A stretch of DNA of 64,000 bases from Flavobacterium sp. Root901 (lineage in GTDB: Bacteria; Bacteroidota; Bacteroidia; Flavobacteriales; Flavobacteriaceae). The notes beneath the pieces were generated by a model that was given only the letters and a program-made list of their open reading frames with translations, searched no databases and was not told where the DNA came from. Positions within the stretch are counted from its first letter, which is position 1, and the number at the start of each line of letters is the position of its first letter. Position numbers and translations under genes: made by a program. This document shows positions 48,770 to 57,977 of the stretch, in pieces. The stretch covers positions 64,835 through 128,834 of the forward strand of contig NZ_LMJB01000008.1 of NCBI RefSeq assembly GCF_001429765.1. Direction: 5' to 3'.

Positions 48770-49501
48770 TTATGATGCCTTTCTCGAAAAATCTAGAAAC
48801 GGATTTGCCTTTACATCCAGATTATCAATAAAGTTATGAAGTGCAGTTTCACACGCTTCTTTACTATATTTAAATTCAGCATCAAAGAAAAACTCTCTGC
48901 AAATCATTGATTCATTTGATGAATCATAAACAGCCTCATCATCTTCATCAATATCATCATAGTTGTATTGACAAGGATATAAACGAATTAAATCTGCTAT
49001 AATAGAGTCAAACCATTTGTCGAATGTTTTCTTTTTTGGAGTAATATGGCGTGCCAGAACAGCTAATCCAATAATTTCACTCTGCAGTAAATAAGAACCT
49101 TTTCTATATCTCACATCAATCATTCTGACATCCATAAGTGCAATCCATAATGCGCCGTTTACAGAGCCGTTAGCCGGTACATCAAAGTCACAGTCAAATA
49201 ATAAAGGGTTTGTTTGTTCGCGATTGTTAATAGAACACCAGATTGCTTCGATTCGTTTTTGAGTATCAGTTGTAAATTGTGTGTATCCGGTAAAACGCCA
49301 GTAAATCCATTCCAGTAATGCAGCAGTTAAACCCATTGATGCTTTGTGGTTTATTTGCATTAATAAGCTTTCTATAACATCATTTCCTTCAAGTGGGTCT
49401 AATAATTCATCTATTTTCTTTTTTGTCCATTTAAAGTCGATAACATGTCCAATACTTTTTGAATCCATAATTACCTTTGGTACATTGTTTAAATTTCTCA
49501 T
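48770..49501 (-). CDS. Hypothetical cytoplasmic protein
   Basis: This 243-residue protein has no signal peptide or membrane helix. Its middle is helical (ESLLMQINHKASMGLTAALLEWIYWRFTGYTQFTTDTQKRIEAIWCSIN, SEIIGLAVLARHITPKKKTFDKWFDSIIADLIRLYP), followed by an acidic stretch (DIDEDDEAVYD). I do not recognise a family. Size, acidity and a lone accessory-like location are compatible with an immunity or housekeeping helical protein, but this is only impression. The ATG at 49501 was chosen; an extension to 49549 adds 16 Lys/Ile-rich residues that look non-coding. Confidence 0.6.
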   Translation of the reverse strand: MRNLNNVPKVIMDSKSIGHVIDFKWTKKKIDELLDPLEGNDVIESLLMQINHKASMGLTAALLEWIYWRFTGYTQFTTDTQKRIEAIWCSINNREQTNPLLFDCDFDVPANGSVNGALWIALMDVRMIDVRYRKGSYLLQSEIIGLAVLARHITPKKKTFDKWFDSIIADLIRLYPCQYNYDDIDEDDEAVYDSSNESMICREFFFDAEFKYSKEACETALHNFIDNLDVKANPFLDFSRKAS

Positions 49502-49779
49502 ATTTTTAATTTTTATTAATCGTATTTGATGAGACAAATGTACAGGCATGCTGTTTTTTAAAGAGGAAGTAGAAGTTTTAAAAGTATTAAATTAAGCCAT
49601 TTCGTTATCGTATAGTATTGATAACTAATTACATAAGAAAATTACTACAATTTTATTTTATTTCAATTTGTAAGATAATCTGGCTTTTTTTACTAACTTT
49701 ATTTGATTAAACAGATAAGATGTTGGTTTTGATTTGTTTATAATCCATTTGAAATTATTCGACTTAAATAGTATATGAG

Positions 49780-50544
49780 ATGAATAAAACACTTTATACA
49801 ATTGCAATACTGTTTTTTTTCCTAATGTCCTGCGACAGGAAAAAGACAAAAGAAGTAGAAGAACGTCAGGAATTACATGAAAATGTAATGATTGAAACTG
49901 CATCTAAATTAATTCCTTTAAAAGAAAAAGTATTAACTGCAGAACAGCAAAAGGCCCTTACGCCAGATTTAGTAATTAAGAGTTTAAAGGAGGGTAACAA
50001 ACGTTATATGAATAACGATCTGACTTTAAGAGATCACTCGGCATTAGTGCGTGATGCTACAGAAGGACAATATCCAAAAGCAGTGGTTCTTTCCTGCCTT
50101 GACAGCCGAATTCCTGTAGAAGATGTTTTTGATAAAGGAATTGGCGATTTGTTTGTTGGAAGAGTGGCTGGGAATTTTGTCAACGAAGATTTACTTGGAA
50201 GTATGGAATTTGGATGTAAAGTTTCAGGAGCAAAACTTATTTTAGTTTTAGGACATGAATCCTGCGGCGCCATTAAATCAGCAATTGACAATGTAGAGCT
50301 GGGAAACATAACAGCAATGCTTTCTAAAATAAAACCTGCAATAGAAAAATCTAAAGATTTTACTGGAGACAAAACATCTAAAAATGATGAATTTGTAGAA
50401 TATGTGGCAAAAAACAATGTTTTGGAAACCATAGAGAATATTAAAAAGAACAGTCCGATTTTAAAAGAAATGGAAGACAAAGGCGAAATTAAAATAATAG
50501 GTGCTTACTACGATCTGCACTCTGGAGAAGTAACTTTTCTATAA
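49780..50544 (+). CDS. Exported beta-class carbonic anhydrase lipoprotein
   Basis: This 254-residue protein has a lipoprotein signal (MNKTLYTIAILFFFLMSCDRKK) with lipidated Cys at about residue 18. The body is a beta-carbonic anhydrase: LKEGNKRYMNND, VLSCLDSRIPVEDVFDKGIGDLFVGRVAGN (Zn Cys about 107, Asp-Arg dyad CxDxR) and LILVLGHESCGAIKSA (Zn His about 164, Cys about 167). All zinc ligands are present, so it should interconvert CO2 and bicarbonate, here in the periplasm or at the outer membrane. Beta enzymes are more often cytoplasmic. It is a single gene ending at a terminator. Confidence 0.9.
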   Translation: MNKTLYTIAILFFFLMSCDRKKTKEVEERQELHENVMIETASKLIPLKEKVLTAEQQKALTPDLVIKSLKEGNKRYMNNDLTLRDHSALVRDATEGQYPKAVVLSCLDSRIPVEDVFDKGIGDLFVGRVAGNFVNEDLLGSMEFGCKVSGAKLILVLGHESCGAIKSAIDNVELGNITAMLSKIKPAIEKSKDFTGDKTSKNDEFVEYVAKNNVLETIENIKKNSPILKEMEDKGEIKIIGAYYDLHSGEVTFL

Positions 50545-50549
50545 AAAAA

Positions 50550-50585
50550 TAAAAGCCGGAAATTTTTAATTTCCGGCTTTTTTAT
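50550..50585. terminator. Terminator between the carbonic anhydrase gene and pruA
   Basis: AAAAGCCGGAAA / TTTCCGGCTTTT stem between convergent genes, usable in both directions. Confidence 0.85.
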
Positions 50586-50609
50586 AATCTAAACTCTAAA
50601 ATCAGATAA

Positions 50610-52235
50610 TTATCCTAAAAATGGATATCTGTAATCTTCCGGAGTTACAAAAGTTTCTTTAATAGTTCTTGGAGAAGCCCAGCGTAATAAGTTCAGAGCA
50701 GAACCCGCTTTATCGTTAGTTCCGGAAGCTCTTGCACCACCAAACGGCTGCATTCCAACAACTGCTCCGGTTGGTTTATCATTAATGTAGAAGTTACCCG
50801 CAGCGTTTTGCAATTTAGTAGTCGCTGCTTCAACAGCATAACGATCCTGGCTGAAAACTGCTCCCGTTAAAGCATATTCAGAAGTAGTATCAACTAATTC
50901 CAAAGTCTCTTCCCATTTAGCATCTTCGTAAACGTAGATTGTAATAACTGGTCCGAATAATTCAGTTTCCATTGTAGTATATTTTGGATTTGTCGTTACA
51001 ATAACCGTTGGCTCAATAAAGTATCCAACAGATTTATCATAATTTCCTCCAACGATAATTTCAGCATCGGCATCTTTTTTAGCCTGATCGATATAACTTG
51101 CTAATTTATCAAAAGAACCTTCGTGGATAACTGCTGTAATAAAGTTTCCGAAATCTTCCGGAGAACCCATTTTCATCGATTTTACATCAGCAATTAATTG
51201 TTCTTTTACAGCAGGCCATAAACTTTGAGGGATATAAGCTCTTGAAGCTGCAGAACATTTTTGCCCCTGATATTCAAATGCACCACGGGTAATACCTGTA
51301 GCCACTTGTTTTACATTTGCGCTTGGATGTGCAATGATAAAATCTTTACCACCAGTTTCTCCAACGATTCTTGGATATGTTTTGTAATTGTGAATGTTTG
51401 CTCCAATTTTAGACCAGATATCTTTAAATACATGAGTAGATCCTGTAAAGTGAATACCAGCAAAATCGCGGCTTGCTAAAACAGTATCTGTAATCATTAA
51501 AGCATCTCCGAAAACTACGTTGATAACTCCGTCAGGAACACCTGCTTCTTTGAAAACATCGATGATGATTTTTGCAGAAAATACCTGACTGTCACTTGGT
51601 TTCCAAACGACAACGTTACCCATCATAGCGGCACTTGCAGGAAGGTTTGCAGCAATAGCAGTAAAGTTAAAAGGAGTAATTGCGTATACAAATCCTTCAA
51701 GAGGTCTGTATTCTACACGATTCCAAACAGTAGAATCTGATTTTGGCTGATCGTTATAAATCTGAGTCATAAACTCGACATTGTAACGTAAAAAGTCGAT
51801 TAACTCGCAAGAAGAATCGATTTCTGCCTGATGTATATTTTTAGACTGACCAATCATTGTAGCTGCGTTAATACGCGCTCTGTATGGACCGGCGATAAGT
51901 TCAGCAGCTTTTAAGAAAATAGCAGCACGCTGTTCCCATGCCATATCTGCCCATTTTGTTCTTGCCTCAAGTGCATTGGCAATTGCTTTTTCGACATGTT
52001 GTTTTTCAGCTAAATGATACTTTCCAACGATGTGTTTGTGATCATGAGGAGCTGTAATATTCTTTGTATTTCCAGTTTTGATTTCTTCACTTCCAATATA
52101 TAAAGGAACATCGATTTGAGAGTTCCACATTGTAGTGTAAGCTGCCTGAACAGCTGCTTTTTCTGGTGAATTCGGTGCATAGCTTTTAACAGGCTCGTTT
52201 ACCGCTTTTGGTACATGAAAGAATCCTTTTAACAT
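50610..52235 (-). CDS. pruA: L-glutamate gamma-semialdehyde dehydrogenase
   Basis: This 541-residue NAD-dependent aldehyde dehydrogenase oxidises 1-pyrroline-5-carboxylate/glutamate semialdehyde to glutamate, the second step of proline use. Seen: VYAITPFNFTAIAANLPASAAMMGNVVVWKPSDSQ, the FTGSTHVFKDIW nucleotide-binding region and the catalytic EFEYQGQKCSAASRAYIP-type segment (GAFEYQGQKCSAASR, Cys about residue 320). YETELFGPVITIYVYED and the GGARASGTNDKAGS end follow. No putA-like proline dehydrogenase is adjacent. A TACTTTTG -7 element on the minus strand lies at 52278-52285. Confidence 0.93.
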   Translation of the reverse strand: MLKGFFHVPKAVNEPVKSYAPNSPEKAAVQAAYTTMWNSQIDVPLYIGSEEIKTGNTKNITAPHDHKHIVGKYHLAEKQHVEKAIANALEARTKWADMAWEQRAAIFLKAAELIAGPYRARINAATMIGQSKNIHQAEIDSSCELIDFLRYNVEFMTQIYNDQPKSDSTVWNRVEYRPLEGFVYAITPFNFTAIAANLPASAAMMGNVVVWKPSDSQVFSAKIIIDVFKEAGVPDGVINVVFGDALMITDTVLASRDFAGIHFTGSTHVFKDIWSKIGANIHNYKTYPRIVGETGGKDFIIAHPSANVKQVATGITRGAFEYQGQKCSAASRAYIPQSLWPAVKEQLIADVKSMKMGSPEDFGNFITAVIHEGSFDKLASYIDQAKKDADAEIIVGGNYDKSVGYFIEPTVIVTTNPKYTTMETELFGPVITIYVYEDAKWEETLELVDTTSEYALTGAVFSQDRYAVEAATTKLQNAAGNFYINDKPTGAVVGMQPFGGARASGTNDKAGSALNLLRWASPRTIKETFVTPEDYRYPFLG

Positions 52236-52277
52236 GGGATAAATTATTTTAAAATTTACGAATTGTTTAATTTTTTA

Positions 52278-52285
52278 CAAAAGTA
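52278..52285 (-). promoter_or_regulatory. -7 element of pruA
   Basis: CAAAAGTA reads TACTTTTG on the minus strand, about 43 bp before the ATG. A possible TTG lies 23 bp upstream. Confidence 0.45.
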
Positions 52286-52428
52286 CAAATGATAATTTGA
52301 TTATATCACAATACAATATTAAAAAGTTGTAATTTAATAAACTAATTGCACGAAGTTGTAAAATATAACTTATGTTAAAGGTTTAAATTTGAGCTACTTC
52401 TGAAAAGAACATTTTTAAATGTACCATT

Positions 52429-53484
52429 ATGAAAATACCATTGCTAGCTTTTAATGATAAAGGTATTTACTGTCAGCAGGCAGATGTTTATCTTGATCCG
52501 TGGCGTCCTGTAAAAAATGCCATTATCACACACGGGCATGCTGATCATTCTCGCTGGGGGCATCAAAATTATATTACACATCACAATAATGTTCCTATAA
52601 TTCGTCATCGTTTAGGAGAAATAAATGTTACCGGAAAAGAGTGGGGAGAAACTTTTGTGATCAATAACGTCAAATTTTCACTTCACCCTGCCGGACATAT
52701 TATTGGAAGTTCGCAGATCCGTGTAGAGCACAAAGGAGAAGTCTGGGTTTTTACCGGAGATTATAAAACAGAAGATGACGGAATTTCGACACCTTATGAA
52801 GTAGTAAAATGCGACACTTTTATTACCGAATGCACTTTTGGGCTGCCGGCTTTTAACTGGACGCCGCAAGCCGAAGTTATTACAGAAATCAATAATTGGT
52901 GGGCAGAGAATAAAGCCGAAGGCAGGACTTCAATTCTCTTTGGATATTCATTAGGAAAAGCACAAAGACTTTTAAAATATCTTGATACTGATATTGGCAA
53001 AATATATACGCACGGCGCTATCGAAAACATGACAAATGTTTTACGTCCGATGGTTTATTTTCCTCCAACCGAATTAATTACCAGGGAAACCAAAAGAGAA
53101 GCACTTTTAGGAAATATGGTGCTCGCTCCGCCAAGTGCCCACGGAAGTATCTGGATTCGAAAAATGACACCCTTTGTAACCGGATCAGCAAGCGGCTGGA
53201 TGGCTTTTAGGGGAGCGAGACGAAGACGTGCAATCGATAAAGGTTTTGTTTTGAGCGATCATTGCGACTGGCACTCTTTGTTGGAAAGCGTTAAAGCAAC
53301 AGGCGCAGAACGAGTAATTTGCACCCATGGCTATACAGATATTTTTGCTAAATATTTACGGGAATTAGGCTATGATGCCAGAACCGAAAAAACACAATAC
53401 GAAGGCGAAACTGCCGAAATGGAAAAAGAAGAAAAAGAAATCGAAATCGATCAAAATGAAGCTTCGGTTATTTCTGAAAATTAA
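52429..53484 (+). CDS. Ligase-associated DNA damage response exonuclease (MBL fold)
   Basis: This 351-residue metallo-beta-lactamase protein of the beta-CASP/mRNA-3'-end-processing-like type is found next to ATP-dependent ligases. The metal motif is THGHADHSRWGH (about residues 34-45). SLHPAGHIIGSSQIRVE, VFTGDYKTEDDG and the C-terminal SDHCDWHSLLESVKATGAERVICTHGYTDIF supply the rest. It begins the four-gene DNA repair set exonuclease-ligase-helicase-PdeM. Confidence 0.9.
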   Translation: MKIPLLAFNDKGIYCQQADVYLDPWRPVKNAIITHGHADHSRWGHQNYITHHNNVPIIRHRLGEINVTGKEWGETFVINNVKFSLHPAGHIIGSSQIRVEHKGEVWVFTGDYKTEDDGISTPYEVVKCDTFITECTFGLPAFNWTPQAEVITEINNWWAENKAEGRTSILFGYSLGKAQRLLKYLDTDIGKIYTHGAIENMTNVLRPMVYFPPTELITRETKREALLGNMVLAPPSAHGSIWIRKMTPFVTGSASGWMAFRGARRRRAIDKGFVLSDHCDWHSLLESVKATGAERVICTHGYTDIFAKYLRELGYDARTEKTQYEGETAEMEKEEKEIEIDQNEASVISEN

Positions 53485-53498
53485 TAATGAAAAAAATT

Positions 53499-53634
53499 AA
53501 CACATAGAAACATAAACTTTCTTGTGGTTAAAGACATTTCATTTTTTTAAACAAACATAGCTATGTGTGAAAATCCAGATTTTTTTAAACATCTTTTTTT
53601 CAATTTTAAATCTATGTTTCTATGGTTTAAAATT
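53499..53634. repeat. Dispersed ACATAGAAACATA-type repeat
   Basis: AACACATAGAAACATA at 53499 and TCTATGTTTCTATGG at about 53611 are inverted copies. A central TAGCTATGTGTG lies between. It occupies the gap between the exonuclease and ligase genes. Confidence 0.55.
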
Positions 53635-53671
53635 ATAAGCAACGTAGTTTAAATAGTAATAGTAGATGTAG

Positions 53672-55273
53672 ATGAAAAATTTTGCCCAACTCATAAAAAC
53701 ACTCGATAGTTCTAATAAAACGAATGTAAAAGTTGATGCCCTGACGACGTATTTTAAAAATGCATCGCCAGAAGATAAAGTGTGGACCATTGCGATTCTT
53801 TCGCATCGTCGTCCTGCACGTCCGGTCAATACTACTTTACTTCGGCTTTGGGCAAACGAACTGGCCAATATTCCACTATGGCTTTTTGAAGAAAGTTATC
53901 ATATTGTTGGCGATTTGGCCGAAACTATAGCATTGATAATTCCAACAACAAAAGAACATTCAGATAAAAGTTTAACCGAATTTCTTCAGGAAATCATCGC
54001 CTTAAAAAAGAAAACCGATTTTGAGAAAAAAGAATATCTGCAGGAAAACTGGATGGCATTAAATTACTACGAACGTTTTGTCTTTACCAAACTAATTACC
54101 GGAAGCTTTAGAATCGGCGTAAGCCAAAAATTAATGACAAGAGCTTTATCAAAAGCTGAAGATGTTGATGAAGATGCACTGGCTTACAAATTAATGGGAA
54201 ACTGGAATCCCAATACGATTACGTTTCAGGAATTAATTCTGGATGAAAAAAGTTCCGATTATTTGTCTAAACCATATCCGTTTTATCTCGCATATCCTAT
54301 CGAAGGCGAAATTGAAGACTTAGGAAATCCCGAAGACTGGTCGATTGAACATAAATGGGACGGAATTCGGTCGCAGACTATTATTCGGGATGACGAAATT
54401 TATGTTTGGTCAAGAGGTGAGGAGCTGGTTACAGATAAATATCCGGAGTTTAAATCTTTTCTTGGAGTTATTCCAAACGGGACTGTAATCGATGCAGAAA
54501 TTTTAGCTTTTCCGGAAAATGAAATCGGGACTTTTAATGATTTGCAAGCCCGGATTGGCCGTAAAACCATATCGGCAAACTTGCTTGAAAAAGTTCCGGT
54601 AATTCTTAAAGTATATGATATTTTAGAGTGGGAAGGAAAAGATATTCGAAATCTTCCGTATATAGAAAGAAGATTATTGCTTGAGAATTTATATGATGAA
54701 ATAAAAGACAAAACAAATTCTTTCAGACTTTCAGAAAGAATTGCTTTAACTTCATGGGAAGATGTTGCAAACGAAAGAATGCGTGCGAGGGAAATGAAAA
54801 GTGAAGGTTTAATGCTGAAACGAAATACTTCGCCTTATCAGGTTGGAAGAAAAAAAGGCGACTGGTGGAAATGGAAAATTGAACCGCTGGTAATTGATGC
54901 AGTTTTGACTTATGCAATGCGCGGTCACGGGCGCCGTTCGAATTTATTTACTGATTATACGTTTGCACTCTGGCAGGATAATGAAAAAGGAGAAAAAGAA
55001 CTGGTCACTTTTGCAAAAGCTTATTCCGGTTTAACCGATGCCGAATTCAGAAAAGTAGATGATTTTATTAAAAAAAATACTTTGGAACGCTTTGGTCCTG
55101 TTCGAAGTGTAACGCCAAAATTGGTTTTTGAAATTGGTTTCGAAGGAATTTCGCTTTCTAAAAGACATAAAAGCGGAATTGCAACCCGATTTCCAAGAAT
55201 TTTGAGATGGCGGCAGGATAAGAAAATAGAAGAAGCCAATTCTATAGAAGATTTAAAAAGTATGATTTTGTAA
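53672..55273 (+). CDS. ATP-dependent DNA ligase
   Basis: This 533-residue ligase has an N-terminal all-helical DNA-binding domain (about residues 1-200). The adenylation motif EHKWDGIRSQ puts the nucleophile Lys at about 228. GTVIDAEILAF, VYDILEWEGKDIRNLPYIERR, EGLMLKRNTSPYQVGRKKGDWWKWK and an OB-fold end (KRHKSGIATRFPRILRWRQDK) follow. Non-essential bacterial ligases of this type work with Lhr-like helicases in DNA repair. Confidence 0.94.
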   Translation: MKNFAQLIKTLDSSNKTNVKVDALTTYFKNASPEDKVWTIAILSHRRPARPVNTTLLRLWANELANIPLWLFEESYHIVGDLAETIALIIPTTKEHSDKSLTEFLQEIIALKKKTDFEKKEYLQENWMALNYYERFVFTKLITGSFRIGVSQKLMTRALSKAEDVDEDALAYKLMGNWNPNTITFQELILDEKSSDYLSKPYPFYLAYPIEGEIEDLGNPEDWSIEHKWDGIRSQTIIRDDEIYVWSRGEELVTDKYPEFKSFLGVIPNGTVIDAEILAFPENEIGTFNDLQARIGRKTISANLLEKVPVILKVYDILEWEGKDIRNLPYIERRLLLENLYDEIKDKTNSFRLSERIALTSWEDVANERMRAREMKSEGLMLKRNTSPYQVGRKKGDWWKWKIEPLVIDAVLTYAMRGHGRRSNLFTDYTFALWQDNEKGEKELVTFAKAYSGLTDAEFRKVDDFIKKNTLERFGPVRSVTPKLVFEIGFEGISLSKRHKSGIATRFPRILRWRQDKKIEEANSIEDLKSMIL

Positions 55274-55284
55274 TGTGTTGAATC

Positions 55285-55460
55285 GTTATATATAGTCCCT
55301 ATGGGACAATTTAATGTTTCGAATTATTTTTTACCGATATATAATCTCTCCGAGATATTTTTTTAGATTTTAATAAAAGTTAATCCGTTAGGATTAAATA
55401 TCGGTAGTAAAAAGAGATCCGTCAAAGAAATATCCCGTAGGGATTATATATTATGAATTT
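55285..55460. repeat. Multi-hairpin repeat between ligase and helicase genes
   Basis: Small palindromes follow one another: GTCCCTATGGGAC (55295-55307), ATCTCTCCGAGAT, TAATCCGTTAGGATTA (about 55381-55396) and ATCCCGTAGGGAT (about 55431-55443). TACCGATATATAAT and ATTAAATATCGGTA bracket the middle as inverted arms. No coding frame is apparent. Confidence 0.65.
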
Positions 55461-55511
55461 TTGAAATTCACATAATTATTTAAGCTGGCAGTTTGAATTA
55501 AGCTATCATAA

Positions 55512-57971
55512 ATGAACAGAGAAGAATTATATATAATTGCCGAAAATTGGTTTAAAAGTCAGGGCTGGAAATCTTTTCCGTTTCAGACACAAACCTGGAC
55601 TGCTTTTCTGCAGGGAAAAAATGGTTTATTGAACGCGCCCACAGGAAGCGGGAAAACCTATGCCCTGTGGTTTCCTGTAGTTTTGGATTACATTAAAAAA
55701 CATCCCGATTTTAAAACTAAACATAAACCCGGATTAAAAGCCATTTGGATTACGCCTCTGCGGGCACTTTCTGTAGAAATAAAACAAGCAGCAGAACGAA
55801 TTATTACAGATCTGGACCTGCCTCTGACAGTTGGAATTCGTTCCGGAGATACTTCGCAAAGCGAAAGAGCAAAACAGAAAAATAAAATGCCCGACCTTTT
55901 AATTACAACCCCGGAAAGTTTACAGCTTCTTCTGGCAGCCAAACAATATGAAAAAACCTTTGCCGGCTGCGGTGCAATAGTAGTAGACGAGTGGCACGAA
56001 TTAATGGGAACAAAACGCGGTGTACAAATGGAACTGGCCCTTTCGAGATTAAAAACTATTGCGCCAAAAATGCGAATCTGGGGAATTTCTGCTACCATTG
56101 GAAATCTCGAATTGGCTCAGGAAGTTTTGTTAGGTCATGATACGGAAGCATACAAAAACTCCGTTTTGATTAAAGCCCATATTAATAAAAAGATCAAAAT
56201 AGAATCGATTCTGCCTGAAAAAATGGAAACATATCCATGGCGCGGGCACATGGGACTGCACTTGATTGATGAGGTTGCCAAAATCATCCGAAGAAGTAAA
56301 ACGACCTTGATTTTTACTAATGTGCGTTCGGCGTGCGAAGTTTGGTTTCAGGCTATTCTGGAAAAATATCCTGAATTTGCGGGCGAAATGGCCATGCACC
56401 ACGGAAGCATTAGCAGAGAAACCCGTTTATGGGTCGAAGATGCCATTAGAAACGAAGAATTGAAAGTGGTGGTTTGTACTTCGAGTCTGGATCTTGGTGT
56501 CGATTTTGCACCTGTTGAAACTATTATTCAGGTTGGCGGGCCAAAAGGTGTTGCGAGGTTTTTGCAGAGAGCTGGAAGAAGCGGACACCAGCCCGGAAAA
56601 GAAAGTATGATATATTTTCTGGCTACCCATGCTATAGAACTGATAGAAGCTTCTGCATTGAAAAAAGCAGTTGCCAAAACAGTTGTCGAAGACCGAATGC
56701 CATATTTAAACAGCTGGGATGTTTTGGTTCAATATCTTAATACGCTGGCCGTTTCTGACGGATTTTATCCTGACCAAATTTATGATGAAGTAAAAACAAC
56801 TTTCTGTTATCAAAATATAACCAAAGAAAACTGGAGCTGGATTTTAAATTTCATTACAAATGGAAGTCAGAGTTTACAAGCGTATGATGAATTTAAAAAA
56901 GTAGAAATTGAAGCAGACGGACGTTATAAAATCAACAGCCGTTTTATTGCCATGCATCACAGAATGCAAATGGGAACAATTGTAGGAGATGCGGTTTTGA
57001 ATGTCAAATTTTTAAGCGGCGGATACATCGGTACAATTGAAGAATGGTTTGCCTCAAAATTACAACGCGGTGATGTTTTTACTTTTGCCGGTAGAAGGCT
57101 CGAATTGTTTCAGATTAAAAACATGCAGGTTTTGGTTCGAAAAGCTGATCCAAAAAAAACAGCGCGTGTGGTAAGCTGGATGGGAGGCCGTATGACTTTA
57201 TCGGCACAAATGAGCGAACTGCTTCGGGAAGAATTATATGCTGCAAATACAGATCATTTAACTACCGAATTAAAAGCATTAAAACCTATTTTTGACAGAC
57301 AGCGAAAAGAAAGTATAGTGCCTGATAATGATGAGTTTTTAATAGAAACTTTTAAAACACGAGAAGGTTTTCATGCTATTTTTTATCCTTTTGAAGGACG
57401 TTATGTCCATGAAGCTATGGCAAGTTTAATTTCGTACCGGATAAGTTTATTGTCGCCTATTACATTTTCGCTGGCTTATAATGATTACGGCTTCGAATTA
57501 CTTTCGGATCAGGAAATAGATATGCAGGCTGTTTTTGATAATGATTTGTTTACTACAGCTTATGTCCATCATGATTTGCAAAAAAGCTTAAACTCAACCG
57601 AAATGGCACGCAGAAAATTCAGGGATATTGCCGTAATTGCAGGTTTGGTTTTTACAGGAATGCCCGGAAAACCGGTTAAAACAAAACATTTGCAAAGTGG
57701 TTCGCAATTGCTTTTTGAAGTTTTTAGGGATTATGAACCTGATAATTTATTATTGCAGCAGGCTTTTATTGAAACATTCGAACATCAGTTAGAAGAAGGA
57801 CGTTTAATTCAGGCAATGGAAAGAATTAACAATCAGACAATTGTCTGGAAACAATGTAAGAAACCAACACCATTTAGTTTCCCAATTATTACAGATCGTT
57901 TAAGGGAAAAAATATCAAGCGAAACATTGCAGGAAAGAATTAAAAAAATGACTGCGAGCTACATGAAATAA
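55512..57971 (+). CDS. Ligase-associated DEXH box helicase (Lhr-like)
   Basis: This 819-residue superfamily 2 helicase has Walker A NAPTGSGKTYA (about residues 41-49), ITPLRALSVE, TTPESLQLLL, Walker B VVDEWHEL (DEWH, about 158), WGISATIG and IIQVGGPKGVARFLQRAGRSGHQPG (motif VI). A long C-terminal region carries the Lhr-type WH and beta-barrel modules. Lhr-like helicases are 3'-5' DNA or RNA-DNA unwinding enzymes. It follows the ligase and is 6 bp from pdeM, so it is part of the repair operon. Confidence 0.93.
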   Translation: MNREELYIIAENWFKSQGWKSFPFQTQTWTAFLQGKNGLLNAPTGSGKTYALWFPVVLDYIKKHPDFKTKHKPGLKAIWITPLRALSVEIKQAAERIITDLDLPLTVGIRSGDTSQSERAKQKNKMPDLLITTPESLQLLLAAKQYEKTFAGCGAIVVDEWHELMGTKRGVQMELALSRLKTIAPKMRIWGISATIGNLELAQEVLLGHDTEAYKNSVLIKAHINKKIKIESILPEKMETYPWRGHMGLHLIDEVAKIIRRSKTTLIFTNVRSACEVWFQAILEKYPEFAGEMAMHHGSISRETRLWVEDAIRNEELKVVVCTSSLDLGVDFAPVETIIQVGGPKGVARFLQRAGRSGHQPGKESMIYFLATHAIELIEASALKKAVAKTVVEDRMPYLNSWDVLVQYLNTLAVSDGFYPDQIYDEVKTTFCYQNITKENWSWILNFITNGSQSLQAYDEFKKVEIEADGRYKINSRFIAMHHRMQMGTIVGDAVLNVKFLSGGYIGTIEEWFASKLQRGDVFTFAGRRLELFQIKNMQVLVRKADPKKTARVVSWMGGRMTLSAQMSELLREELYAANTDHLTTELKALKPIFDRQRKESIVPDNDEFLIETFKTREGFHAIFYPFEGRYVHEAMASLISYRISLLSPITFSLAYNDYGFELLSDQEIDMQAVFDNDLFTTAYVHHDLQKSLNSTEMARRKFRDIAVIAGLVFTGMPGKPVKTKHLQSGSQLLFEVFRDYEPDNLLLQQAFIETFEHQLEEGRLIQAMERINNQTIVWKQCKKPTPFSFPIITDRLREKISSETLQERIKKMTASYMK

Positions 57972-57977
57972 TTCAAT

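Noticed and set aside
48371..50544. Defence island around the two unknown genes
   Set aside because: No nuclease, restriction, toxin or transposase motif is seen. Neighbours are rsmG, a carbonic anhydrase and pruA, and base composition is the same as the flanks.
55285..55460. CRISPR array from the repeated palindromes between ligase and helicase
   Set aside because: The palindromes differ from each other, are of unequal size and have no unique equal-length spacers.
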